From CAWGCA01 sp963820955 (GTDB lineage: Bacteria > Pseudomonadota > Gammaproteobacteria > Chromatiales > Chromatiaceae): a stretch of DNA of 64,000 nucleotides. The notes beneath the pieces are model-generated. The model ran no database searches. It saw nothing but the letters and a program-made list of their open reading frames with translations, and was not told the origin of the DNA. Below, in pieces: positions 8,841 through 16,956 of this stretch (the first letter of the stretch is position 1; every line of letters begins with the position of its first letter). The stretch covers positions 1 to 64,000 of the forward strand of contig CAWGCA010000003.1 in assembly GCA_963820955.1 (NCBI GenBank), in the 5' to 3' direction. Position numbers and translations under genes: made by a program.

Positions 8841-9119
8841 TCAGTTCCCGATGGACAACCCCGGCGAAGCGGGCGCGGAGTAATCCTGAACGCACTCCTC
8901 TTCATAGGCCTGCCTCGCGGTGGTGTGTCGCTGGGGGCCCTTCGTCGCCTCCATCTGACGGCGCAATTCGGCACAGCGCTCCGATTGCCGAGCGTTATCC
9001 GATGAGATGGACTGCCCCAGCGCTTTGGCTCTCTGCTGAAATTCGATACTAGCCGATTCATCGGCAAAGGATGCCGCGCCAAGACACAAACCCAGGATTA
9101 TCGCCAGTATACGAATCAT
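8841..9119 (-). CDS. Small exported protein of unknown function
   Basis: Ninety-two residues with a convincing signal peptide (MIRILAIILGLCLGAASFA, cleavage after ASFA) and a mature part of about 73 charged residues that is mostly predicted helix (ASIEFQQRAKALGQSISS, SERCAELRRQMEATKG). Two cysteines (in ERCAELRR and EECVQDY) could form one disulfide in the periplasm. No family recognised. Overlapping frames in this stretch lack a signal peptide and are treated as shadows. It is divergent from the EthD gene, with a shared 153-base promoter region. Confidence 0.6.
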   Translation of the reverse strand: MIRILAIILGLCLGAASFADESASIEFQQRAKALGQSISSDNARQSERCAELRRQMEATKGPQRHTTARQAYEEECVQDYSAPASPGLSIGN

Positions 9120-9272
9120 GGCAAGACCTCGCTTTTCCAGAAAACCGCCGGTTGTTTATATAGCCCCCTCCCGCCTTTGTCCAGTGCCGGGGCTGCCGAC
9201 GACGGCCACATTATGGTTTAATCTGTTTACCATCCTTGAATCATCCGCATCGCGACTATACCGGTACCCACC

Positions 9273-9650
9273 ATGATCAGGCTCGTACATTGTGTCAAAC
9301 GCCTCCCGGAACTCTCGGTGGCGGAGTTTCGAAAATACTGGAAAAGCGCGGAGTTCGTGGAGCGACTGGGGCGACTCGCGAAAATCACGGGGGCGCAGCG
9401 GACAGAAAGAAACCTGACCCTGCTGATCGAAATGAACCTAAGGTTGATGGAGGAGCGGGGTTCGGGAGAGCCGTTCGACGCAATTCTTGAGATCTGGTGG
9501 GAGAGTGCCGGGGAATTCAGCGACAAACTGGAATCTCCGGAATTTCAGCAGACGTTTCAGGAAATGGAAGAGTTCCAACGCCGATTCATCGATTTCACGA
9601 TCTCCCGTAGGTTTTTCACGGAGTGGGAATCTGACGCTGGAGAGGTCTGA
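9273..9650 (+). CDS. EthD-domain protein
   Basis: A 125-residue ferredoxin-fold protein of the EthD family (dimeric alpha+beta barrel). The start MIRLVHCVKRLPELSVAEFRKYW is the typical first strand and helix; EMEEFQRRFIDFTISRRFFTEW at the end supplies the last helix and strand. Members are found near degradation or biosynthesis genes, but a reaction is known only for a few. Nothing in the neighbourhood fixes a substrate. The start lacks a good ribosome site. Confidence 0.75.
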   Translation: MIRLVHCVKRLPELSVAEFRKYWKSAEFVERLGRLAKITGAQRTERNLTLLIEMNLRLMEERGSGEPFDAILEIWWESAGEFSDKLESPEFQQTFQEMEEFQRRFIDFTISRRFFTEWESDAGEV

Positions 9651-9975
9651 TTTAGGCAGCGGACCCTGATGTTTTTGTTTTCTTCATACTGAGAAATTAC
9701 GCATAGAAGCTTGGCTAAGCTTCGATGCGCTGCTGCTGCAACCGATCGCTGGCAACAGGTTATCGTCATCTCAGAGATACCTGTCCCGCAACGGCTGATT
9801 GCCGACCTGCTGCGATTCAGGTCCCTGTTCTATACTGTTTGGGGTGCTTATCAATTAATTGACGAGGATCAATTAATTTCCGATTGGCATGCTTATACTA
9901 AATTAGTAGTTACTGTAATTCTGACTAAGTCTCGATATAAGTAATGTGATCTCAACAACGAGGGGGTAAATAATC
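9651..9975. other. Intergenic region upstream of the sulfur-globule-like gene
   Basis: No gene is convincing here; the short open frames have no codon bias or family resemblance. Two structures stand out. At 9701-9728 twelve-base arms (GCATAGAAGCTT and AAGCTTCGATGC, one mismatch) enclose GGCT, a possible transcript end for the EthD gene. At 9850-9860 and 9868-9878 the sequence ATCAATTAATT is repeated directly with an 18-base period; the first copy contains the palindrome CAATTAATTG. An AT-rich stretch follows to the GTG start at 9976. Confidence 0.55.
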
Positions 9976-10308
9976 GTGAAAAAAAGTCTTTCATTGATTC
10001 TATCTGGCGCAGTCGTCACGGCTGTATTGGCCCTTTTCGTCTCCTCCGCCAGCGCTTGGTGGGGAAGCGGCTGGGGTGGCCCCTGGGGAGGTGGCCCCTG
10101 GTACGGCGGCTATCCATACTACGGCGGTTACGGCTATCCTTACGGCGGCGGCTGGGGTGGCTATCCTTACGGCGGCGGCTGGGGTGGCTACCCCTATGGC
10201 GGTTACGGCTATCCTTACGGCGGCTGGGGTGGCTATCCGGCCTGGGGTGGTTATCCGGCATACGCGCAACCGGTCGCACCGGCAGCACCGTCATCGGCTG
10301 AAAAATAG
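9976..10308 (+). CDS. Gly/Tyr/Trp-rich exported protein, sulfur globule protein-like
   Basis: A 110-residue low-complexity structural protein. GTG start behind a strong AGGGGG ribosome site. Residues 1-27 are a classical signal peptide (KK, hydrophobic core, cleavage after SASA). The mature chain is almost entirely repeats of GGYPYGG, GYGYPYGG and GGWGGYPYG, then a short Pro/Ala tail (AQPVAPAAPSSAEK). Purple sulfur bacteria coat their periplasmic sulfur globules with Gly/Tyr-rich exported proteins of this size and style (SgpA/B/C of Allochromatium vinosum). The match is compositional, so the role as a globule envelope protein is a strong inference. The gene has its own upstream repeat-bearing region and a downstream hairpin. 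Confidence 0.7.
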   Translation: MKKSLSLILSGAVVTAVLALFVSSASAWWGSGWGGPWGGGPWYGGYPYYGGYGYPYGGGWGGYPYGGGWGGYPYGGYGYPYGGWGGYPAWGGYPAYAQPVAPAAPSSAEK

Positions 10309-10330
10309 GCTGGCCAGCGCACAGTAATCA

Positions 10331-10358
10331 GGGGCGACGGCTACCCGGCCGTCGCCCC
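10331..10358. terminator. Hairpin terminator after the sulfur-globule-like gene
   Basis: Ten-base perfect arms GGGGCGACGG and CCGTCGCCCC with an eight-base loop, 22 bases after the stop of the gene at 9976-10308. Only a weak T content follows (TCGCATCATT). Its symmetry could also serve the convergent TPR operon ending at 10438. Confidence 0.65.
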
Positions 10359-10437
10359 TCGCATCATTGAGCCCACCAACGACACTGTTCTGAGCCGGTT
10401 AACACCCGAGTCCGGGTTCAGTCCGCTGTACCAACCC

Positions 10438-12135
10438 TCAGTAAGGCACTGCCGAGGGATACTCCCGAAACACCGCCGCCGGATCGAGGGGTTGGGGCGT
10501 CAGGATCGGATCATGCTCCGGCCAGGGCTGGTCTGGCAACTGTCCACGTTCAAAGCCCTCCAGTACCGCCTGCAACTGATCTTGATAGGGCCCCGCCCCC
10601 ATCCAGACAGCACCGGCCAGTAGTTGATTCTGCAGTGCAATTGCCTGTTCGAAGTCCCCGGCGGCACCCTGAGCCAGGGCCAGAGCCTCAAGATAAGGGG
10701 GTATTGCAAACCCCATTACCAGTTCGGTGGCCAGTGTGACTGCCAGGGCCGGATCCCGAACCTCGGGGTCCTGGCTCAAGGCCAGCAGCCGCACCAGGGC
10801 GTATTGGAGCATCTGGAGATTCGGGTGCTGACTGATCTCCGCCTGCAATTCATCCCGGACAACCACCTGCGACTGACCGGAGCGATAAAGGGCAAGCAGA
10901 CGATAGAGCCGTGCGGGTGGATTGTCCGCACCGGCGAAAGCGTAGTGCTCCACTGCCTCCCGATGCTTTCCCTGCCGCAACAGCTGATTGGCCAGAAAAA
11001 AGTGAGCACCGGCGTGTTGCGGATCAATCCCGAGCACCCTGCGATAAAGCGTTGCCGCCTGATCCCGATCTCCCGCCCCGTCGAGCAGGACCGCCATCAG
11101 AAAAAGGGCCAGCACCTTATGCGGTGTGGCCGACAGCACCTGTTCCAGACCCTGTCGCGCCTGATCAGGCTCTCCCGCCAGATAAAGCGTTCGACACAGG
11201 CTGATACGGGCATTCCCGTTTTCCGGATCCCGCTCAAGCCCTTGACGAAAGGATTCTGCCGCCGCCTGATACTCTCCCTGCTCGACCTGCTCCATGGCAC
11301 GGATGTAATGAGGTCGGGCACCGGTTTCCAGGGCCTTCAGTTCCTGCACCAGGGGATCCTCCAGCGAAGGCATTTCCGGTCCCTGCAAGGCAAGCTGTCG
11401 ACGGGCACCCTCGACATCCCCCAGGGCGCGATAGGCGCGAGCCAGCGGATAGTGGATACGACTGGCTTGAGGATCAATCGTCAGCGCCAGCTGAAACCGT
11501 TCAACGGCCCGCTCATAGTCCCGCTCCAGCAGATCGATCTGACCCAGGTAGTAGAGGGCAGCGGCGCGCAAACCGGGCGCGCCGTCTACACCCTCCAACA
11601 CCTCGCGCGCCTGCTCAAAATCACTCAATTCGTACCAGGCGCGACCCAGTCGCAACCCCAGCGCAGGGTAGTCGGGATTGAACTGTGCCGCCTTTTCAAA
11701 CCAATCGATAGCCGACCGCATGCGCCCGTCGGAAAAGGCCAGATAGCCGATATAGTAGGCCCAGCGGAAATTATCCGGCTCCAGGGCCTGGGCATTGATA
11801 TAACTCAGTTCTGCCAGGGTGTGCACATCATAGAGCTGGTACAGGTTGCCCAGGTTTCCGAATGCCCAGGCCAGTTCTGCCGGATCGGACGCAGCGGAAG
11901 TGATGAGCTCCGCGGTCTTCTCCCTCGCCTCGTCCAAGGCCTTGCGGGCGGACGGTTCCGCCCCCGAGATATCCGCCTCCGGGATTCCCCTCAGTTTGCC
12001 CTGCCAGTGGGCCGGTGGTTCAGAGAGCGGGTCGGCCCAGGCAGGCCCGCATGCGGCGATCAATAAACCAATCAGACACCCCAGCAGCTTCGACCATAGA
12101 CGATCTTCCCCGTGCATTCTGCCTGTGTATACCAT
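10438..12135 (-). CDS. TPR-repeat lipoprotein
   Basis: About 565 residues starting at ATG 12135, placed just after AGAGGGGGAG. The N-terminus is a lipoprotein signal (LLGCLIGLLIAAC, cysteine near residue 29), so the protein should be membrane-anchored, facing the periplasm or surface. The rest is a chain of tetratricopeptide repeats, for example FAFSDGRMRSAIDWFEKAAQ-like, RDYERAVERFQLALTIDP, GEYQAAAESFRQGLERDP and DRDQAATLYRRVLGIDP units. No catalytic domain. Third gene of a leftward operon after the pentaheme cytochrome and the CRTAC1 protein (23 bases from the latter), so it is likely a scaffold or chaperone for that system. Confidence 0.8.
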   Translation of the reverse strand: MVYTGRMHGEDRLWSKLLGCLIGLLIAACGPAWADPLSEPPAHWQGKLRGIPEADISGAEPSARKALDEAREKTAELITSAASDPAELAWAFGNLGNLYQLYDVHTLAELSYINAQALEPDNFRWAYYIGYLAFSDGRMRSAIDWFEKAAQFNPDYPALGLRLGRAWYELSDFEQAREVLEGVDGAPGLRAAALYYLGQIDLLERDYERAVERFQLALTIDPQASRIHYPLARAYRALGDVEGARRQLALQGPEMPSLEDPLVQELKALETGARPHYIRAMEQVEQGEYQAAAESFRQGLERDPENGNARISLCRTLYLAGEPDQARQGLEQVLSATPHKVLALFLMAVLLDGAGDRDQAATLYRRVLGIDPQHAGAHFFLANQLLRQGKHREAVEHYAFAGADNPPARLYRLLALYRSGQSQVVVRDELQAEISQHPNLQMLQYALVRLLALSQDPEVRDPALAVTLATELVMGFAIPPYLEALALAQGAAGDFEQAIALQNQLLAGAVWMGAGPYQDQLQAVLEGFERGQLPDQPWPEHDPILTPQPLDPAAVFREYPSAVPY

Positions 12136-12157
12136 CACTCCCCCTCTTCTTCGGCCG

Positions 12158-13987
12158 CTATGGCTGCTGCACCACCAGGGTGGTATCCACCCGCGTCACC
12201 GGCACTCTCTGACGCAGCCCCGCGGGCCAGAAGATCTCCAGGGAATCGACCTGTGTGGCCGCACCCAGCCCGAATGTCAGGGGCAATTCCATCTGTGCCA
12301 TGTAACTGCGCGAGGGGACCAGTTCACGGCGCTGGGTGATACCCGCTGCGGTCAGTTCCACCCGGGCGCCGATAGCGGAACGGTTGGCGGACGACCCCAC
12401 CAGCTGGACCCGCAGCCAATGGTGACCAAGCTGCTGCTCGTTTCGGAACAGGGCCGGTCGGCGACCATTCTGGGTGATCAACAGATCGAGATCGCCGTCA
12501 CCGTCAATATCCGCATAGGCCGATCCCCGACCGACCAGGGGTTGGGACAGATCACCGGTCTGGCCTGCCAGGATGAATCGGTTGGGGCAATGGTCACCGC
12601 AGTTCCACAACAATTGAGGCGGCTGGGCATATTGCTGGCTCGGCTGCACCCGGTTGATCTCGTACTCGAGATGGCCGTTGGCCTGCAGCAGATCGAGTCG
12701 CCCGTCCAGGTCATAATCGAGAAACAGGGTGCCGAAGGTCAGTGCGAGACGCGACGGCGGGCCCAATCCTTCAAGAATCGCCTCGTCGGCAAAGGGTGGG
12801 CGACCATCGGCAGTAACATAGAGTGAACTCATTTCGTTGGCGAAATTGCCGACCAGGACCCCCAGATCCTGATCGTTGCGATACCAGGCGGCATCTATAC
12901 CCATCCCACTGGTGGCCTTGCCGTCTCGGTCAAAGGCAATACCCTCGAACGCGCCAATCTCCTCGAAACTACCGTTGCCCAGATTGTGAAACAGGAAGTT
13001 CTGAGTCGTGTCGTTGGCAACGAACAGATCGATCCAGCCGTCACGATCATAGTCGGCGGGAACCACTCCCAGTGCCTTGCCCAGCGGCAGGCCGGAATTC
13101 GCGTCGTTCATCAGGATCCCTGCGGCGCGGGTTACATCGGTGAAGCGCCCACCTCCATCGTTCCGAAACAGGGTGCTGTTGGTGCCGACAAAATGGTCCG
13201 GCGCACCGTAGGCGCGGCCCAGGCCAGTGAGACGGAAGTCGATCTCCAGGTCGATCTTGGGTGACCATCTGACATAGTTGCCAACGAAAAGATCCAGATC
13301 ACCGTCGTTGTCGTAATCGAAGAACGCGGCACTGCTGCTCCAGGCTTCGGGGCTCCCTGCCACCCCCGCCTCAGGGCCCATCTCGATGAACACCCCCTGT
13401 TCGTTGTGGAACAGATGGTTCCGTCCCAGGGTAGTAAGGAACAGATCGGTCCAGCCGTCGTTATCGTAATCGCCAATGGCCACCCCCATTCCGTAGCTGG
13501 TGAGAGCCAGCCCGGCGCTAGCGGTGACATCCTCGAACCGGCCGCTGCCATCATTGCGATAGAGCGCCTGCCGGGGGGGGGCTCCAGGTTTCTCGTGGCC
13601 GCTCCAGTAACTGGAGTTGACCAGAAAAAGGTCCGGGTCGCCATCGTTGTCATAGTCGAAAAAGGCCGCCCCACTGCCGATGGTCTCCGGCATCAGCCGC
13701 TCGCCGTATGCACCGCTGACATGCACAAAGGCGATACCGGCATCCTCAGTGATGTCGCTGAAATGCACCACCGGAGGACCCTGGTCGGGTGTGGCGCCAA
13801 CAACCTGCGGGAGCTGAACCTCCGCTTCGACTATCGGCTCCAACGGGCTGGAGCGGTGCAGCCAGAAATATATGGCGGCTGCGATCACCGCCAGAATGGC
13901 AAGCACGGCCATAGAACGGCGAAAGGCGGAGCGGATCACGGCCTCACCAACAGAATGGGGGAATTCCACACGTCTTTTTTTCATCAT
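12158..13987 (-). CDS. CRTAC1-family protein (FG-GAP/VCBS repeats plus ASPIC/UnbV domain)
   Basis: About 609 residues. The frame opens at a TTG (14023), but ATG 13987 with GGAG seven bases upstream is preferred. A single membrane anchor (about residues 22-43 of the product, MAVLAILAVIAAAIYFWL) leads into a beta-propeller of FG-GAP repeats. Six Ca-binding loops of the form DYDNDGDPDLF are visible (DYDNDGD, DYDNDGW, DYDNDGD, DYDRDGW, DYDLDGR, DIDGDGD). The last about 90 residues form the ASPIC/UnbV domain (HHWLRVQLVGSSANRSAIGARV, then SLEIFWPAG). Function of the family in bacteria is unknown; an extracytoplasmic Ca-stabilised binding propeller is what the sequence supports. Operon partner of the pentaheme cytochrome, whose stop lies 33 bases upstream. 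A G9 run at 13567 is in frame. Confidence 0.85.
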   Translation of the reverse strand: MMKKRRVEFPHSVGEAVIRSAFRRSMAVLAILAVIAAAIYFWLHRSSPLEPIVEAEVQLPQVVGATPDQGPPVVHFSDITEDAGIAFVHVSGAYGERLMPETIGSGAAFFDYDNDGDPDLFLVNSSYWSGHEKPGAPPRQALYRNDGSGRFEDVTASAGLALTSYGMGVAIGDYDNDGWTDLFLTTLGRNHLFHNEQGVFIEMGPEAGVAGSPEAWSSSAAFFDYDNDGDLDLFVGNYVRWSPKIDLEIDFRLTGLGRAYGAPDHFVGTNSTLFRNDGGGRFTDVTRAAGILMNDANSGLPLGKALGVVPADYDRDGWIDLFVANDTTQNFLFHNLGNGSFEEIGAFEGIAFDRDGKATSGMGIDAAWYRNDQDLGVLVGNFANEMSSLYVTADGRPPFADEAILEGLGPPSRLALTFGTLFLDYDLDGRLDLLQANGHLEYEINRVQPSQQYAQPPQLLWNCGDHCPNRFILAGQTGDLSQPLVGRGSAYADIDGDGDLDLLITQNGRRPALFRNEQQLGHHWLRVQLVGSSANRSAIGARVELTAAGITQRRELVPSRSYMAQMELPLTFGLGAATQVDSLEIFWPAGLRQRVPVTRVDTTLVVQQP

Positions 13988-14008
13988 AAATGGCTCCGAT
14001 AGCGGACG

Positions 14009-14023
14009 GACCCAGTGGGTCAA
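14009..14023. repeat. Palindromic 15-mer, copy 1
   Basis: GACCCAGTGGGTCAA, with arms GACCCA and TGGGTC around one base. It spans the stop of the pentaheme cytochrome gene and the region before the CRTAC1 start. An identical copy lies at 16916-16930, upstream of the same operon. Confidence 0.5.
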
Positions 14024-16806
14024 TCGATCCGCGAGACTACCTCACTCCTCTCGAGGGTGGGGTAAGCATCCGGACGCTGCAGATCATAGATGGCGATCGC
14101 TTCGGCTGCATGGTCGGCGGCCGGATTGAGCCGCCGATGGCGAGTGACCGCCTGTTCCACCGCGTGATCGTCGCGCCGATAGCGGTCGTGGAGGACACGG
14201 TGCCGGTCTGCGGCCTCTCTCCGGCCCAGCCCGGTCTCGACCAGCGCCAGGTTGTAATGGGCCTTGGCATCCTCCGGGTCAATCGCCAACACGCGCTGCA
14301 GCCAACTTCGGGCCTGCTCCAGGTATCCTGTTCTCGCCGCTTTACCGGCATCACCCCGCTCCCGACGCGCCCTATCATAGTAGACCCTTCCCAGCTCGTT
14401 GAGCGCCCGCGTATCCTGGGAGAAATCGAAGCGGCGGGCCTGGGCCTGGTTGAAACGGGTGGCGAGGAGGTCCTCGAGGCTGGCGATGGCCTGGTCGAGA
14501 TTGCCGTATTCTCGATCAACCAGGGCTGAAAACCAGGACAGGGTCCAGGGCGGGGCCGGGGGATCGCTGCGAGCAGCCCGCTGCAGGGCCGCCGCTGTCT
14601 CTTCCAGGCGCCCCTCCTTGAAATAGACCCGGGCGAGATTGAGGGCACCGTGCGCCGGGGCCAGTTCCTCCACCCGCTTAAAGGCCGCTTCAGCCTGCCT
14701 CAGCTCACCCTTGGAAGACCCGCGATTCCCCTGCCGCAACAAGCCGATACCATAGTCGTTCCAGCGCTCCCAGGCCGCGATCGGGCTGGTCTGCCCGGCC
14801 AGCTCACCACGGTTTTCGGGCAGCGGCAATACTACCCGATCCTGGGCCAGGGTGGTGATCGGCAGGTCATTGTGTCGAAAGCCGTCGCCCAACACATGGC
14901 GCAGGAAACGGCTATCGAACTTGCGGTACTGCAGCTTCGCCTCGATCACCACCGGCCCCTGGAGATCCGACGGAAGCTGGAATTGATAATGCACCACCGA
15001 CGCGGCCCCCGGAGGTATCTGGTGATCATAGAGCGCAACGAACACGTCCTGGGCGTTACGCCGCTCAATACGGCTCCCCTCCCGATCCAGCAGGTAACTA
15101 TTGAGGAAATAGGACCAGGGGTCCACCTCTCCAACTTCATCCCGGCCGCCACTGCGACCGATGACACGGTCGCCGGCCGTGATGGTCAGCTCGAGCCAGA
15201 GTTCGTTTGAGTCGGTGGTGCCCTGGGTCAGCTGGTGACCGATGTTGAGGGTCCGGATCACCGTTTCCAGGAGATAACGCCGACCCGGCTCCAGGGTGGG
15301 CAGTTGCGGCCTTAACGGGGCGTGCAGGACACCATTGATCTCTCCCTCCTGCTTGATGCCGAACAGGTCCAGGCGAGCGGCATTCTGCATCATCCCACGC
15401 CTGATTTCATTGCCAGCCTGCCCCTTGTTCAGCAGATAGGGTACAGCGGTATTGGCTGCCGGAAACAGATGACTGTGCACGCTGCGGTGACCCGTGTCAT
15501 TGAAATCCCGGGCAGCCGGGTCTTCAGATCTCACCAGCGGCATGTGGCAATGGGCACAGTTCGGAGTAGCACGCGGGGGATAGTAGAAACTGTCCACCCG
15601 GTGACCGGAAACACCGCTCAGAAGAAAACTGTCGTAGTGATCCTGGCCGCGCAGCCAGCGATAGCGGTTCAACTCATAGGGCAGATGCACCTTGTGGCAG
15701 GAGGAACAGAACAGTGCGGTTTTGTGGACAGGTTTCAGAAAGCTCTTCTTGTGAAAGGCCGGCTTAGCCTTGATCAACTGACGATTGAGCGCCTGAAAAA
15801 ATGCGTTTTCACTGTTGGCGAAAGGATAACGGGGAGGATCCGCGATAGTGTAGCTACCGTTGCCAAGGGGGCTGTTGATCGCGGTTATCCCGTGGCAACC
15901 AACACAGGTGATGCCGGCGTGGCCGCCGGGATCGCGGTCCGGATTATAGTCGGGCTGGTCGAAACGACCGGAAAACAGCGGGACCTGATCGTGGCAGACG
16001 GCACAAAGCCGGGCTACCCTGACCTCACCGTCCCGCTCAAACAGAACCTGGCGGGCCTCCTCCACACTGAAGCGGTAGGCCGGGTTATTAAAGGAACTGA
16101 AACGGTGCATGCTGATGGCCGCCTGGTCGGCTATCTGCTGATGACATTCGGCACAGAACCGATCATTCATCAGGTGCTCTGCTGGAATCTGCTTCGCCCC
16201 CTGGAGACGCACCAGCGCCGGCGCGTACGCACCATCAATCATTTCGGGCAAAGTACGCCCCCGCAGCTGCAGCACCAGCAGGCAAGAGCCCAGAACTATG
16301 CCGGCTACTGCCCAATAACCACTGATTCGCCAACGGATCCTGGAACCCGCCAGCCGGTGCAGGACGAACAACCAGATCACAACCAGCGGCGACAGGACAT
16401 GAACCCAATATGCAACCTGTCGCTGCTGCGGATCGTTGATTTCGAGAAAACCGAACCGGGTCAGCAGAATGCCCGACAGCAACAGCAGCAGTGCGACAAT
16501 ATACAGGCTGATTCCGGCGCGCTTGGCGTAGCGGTTGGGCCGCCACCTGGCGTTGCGCAGGTGCAGCACCCCGAACAGGACCAGCGGCAGCACCAGCACC
16601 AGACCAAGCAACAGGTGCAGCAGGAACATCAGCAGGTAGAGATAGTCCTGATAGCTATTGTCAGTAATCTGTTCCAGGACTGTGATCGTCGCCAGATAGA
16701 CGGAGTTGACCGCCAGCAGGGCGAACAGCAGAAAAACCAGCCTTAACAGGTAACGTAGTCGGGGTCCGACTACTTGGCGAATTTGTTTGCGTTGGGTATT
16801 TCCCAC
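14020..16806 (-). CDS. Membrane pentaheme cytochrome c with C-terminal TPR domain
   Basis: A 928-residue protein in three parts. Residues 18-182 form about five membrane helices; His64 and His82 lie at the two ends of helix two, His136 and His150 in helix four, a spacing of 13-14 that resembles b-heme ligation. Residues 218-421 carry five CxxCH heme c motifs (CAECH, CAVCH, CVGCH, CSSCH, CAHCH). Residues about 440-660 are a beta-rich domain, and about 690-880 are TPRs (NLARVYFKEGRLEETAAALQRA, AKAHYNLALVETGLG). GTG start behind GGGAGGCGGAGG. It is not one of the named multiheme families I can recognise with confidence. A membrane-to-periplasm electron conduit is inferred. First gene of the operon with CRTAC1 and the TPR lipoprotein. 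Confidence 0.8.
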   Translation of the reverse strand: MGNTQRKQIRQVVGPRLRYLLRLVFLLFALLAVNSVYLATITVLEQITDNSYQDYLYLLMFLLHLLLGLVLVLPLVLFGVLHLRNARWRPNRYAKRAGISLYIVALLLLLSGILLTRFGFLEINDPQQRQVAYWVHVLSPLVVIWLFVLHRLAGSRIRWRISGYWAVAGIVLGSCLLVLQLRGRTLPEMIDGAYAPALVRLQGAKQIPAEHLMNDRFCAECHQQIADQAAISMHRFSSFNNPAYRFSVEEARQVLFERDGEVRVARLCAVCHDQVPLFSGRFDQPDYNPDRDPGGHAGITCVGCHGITAINSPLGNGSYTIADPPRYPFANSENAFFQALNRQLIKAKPAFHKKSFLKPVHKTALFCSSCHKVHLPYELNRYRWLRGQDHYDSFLLSGVSGHRVDSFYYPPRATPNCAHCHMPLVRSEDPAARDFNDTGHRSVHSHLFPAANTAVPYLLNKGQAGNEIRRGMMQNAARLDLFGIKQEGEINGVLHAPLRPQLPTLEPGRRYLLETVIRTLNIGHQLTQGTTDSNELWLELTITAGDRVIGRSGGRDEVGEVDPWSYFLNSYLLDREGSRIERRNAQDVFVALYDHQIPPGAASVVHYQFQLPSDLQGPVVIEAKLQYRKFDSRFLRHVLGDGFRHNDLPITTLAQDRVVLPLPENRGELAGQTSPIAAWERWNDYGIGLLRQGNRGSSKGELRQAEAAFKRVEELAPAHGALNLARVYFKEGRLEETAAALQRAARSDPPAPPWTLSWFSALVDREYGNLDQAIASLEDLLATRFNQAQARRFDFSQDTRALNELGRVYYDRARRERGDAGKAARTGYLEQARSWLQRVLAIDPEDAKAHYNLALVETGLGRREAADRHRVLHDRYRRDDHAVEQAVTRHRRLNPAADHAAEAIAIYDLQRPDAYPTLERSEVVSRID

Positions 16807-16915
16807 CGGATGTTGCCTCCGCCTCCCGGAATCACGGCGGGAAACCCGCCTCTCCCCTAAACGGACCAGTGAACGCGAATAACTTATTTATTATACGGTA
16901 ACTTGCTAAAGATGC

Positions 16916-16930
16916 GACCCAGTGGGTCAA
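16916..16930. repeat. Palindromic 15-mer, copy 2 (possible operator)
   Basis: Identical GACCCAGTGGGTCAA in the divergent region between the pentaheme cytochrome (GTG at 16806) and the DUF4403 gene (ATG at 16957). An AT-rich stretch with TTATTATACG precedes it. The position suits a regulator site for either gene, but a repeated 15-mer is not far from chance in 64 kb. Confidence 0.4.
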
Positions 16931-16956
16931 CTATACAACACAGAGGGGTGGGTGAT

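Noticed and set aside
9881..9899. Sigma-54 promoter (TTGGCATGCTTATACT) for the globule-like gene
   Set aside because: The -12 GC is missing at the required spacing.
9976..10308. Tandem DNA repeats read as a CRISPR array or satellite
   Set aside because: The repeats are coding (GGYPYGG units) with no spacers.
10624..12066. 480-residue plus-strand open frame
   Set aside because: Antisense to a clear TPR gene; high-GC codon shadow with no recognisable domain and no ribosome site.
15322..16746. 474-residue plus-strand open frame
   Set aside because: Antisense to the pentaheme cytochrome; Gln-rich shadow frame.
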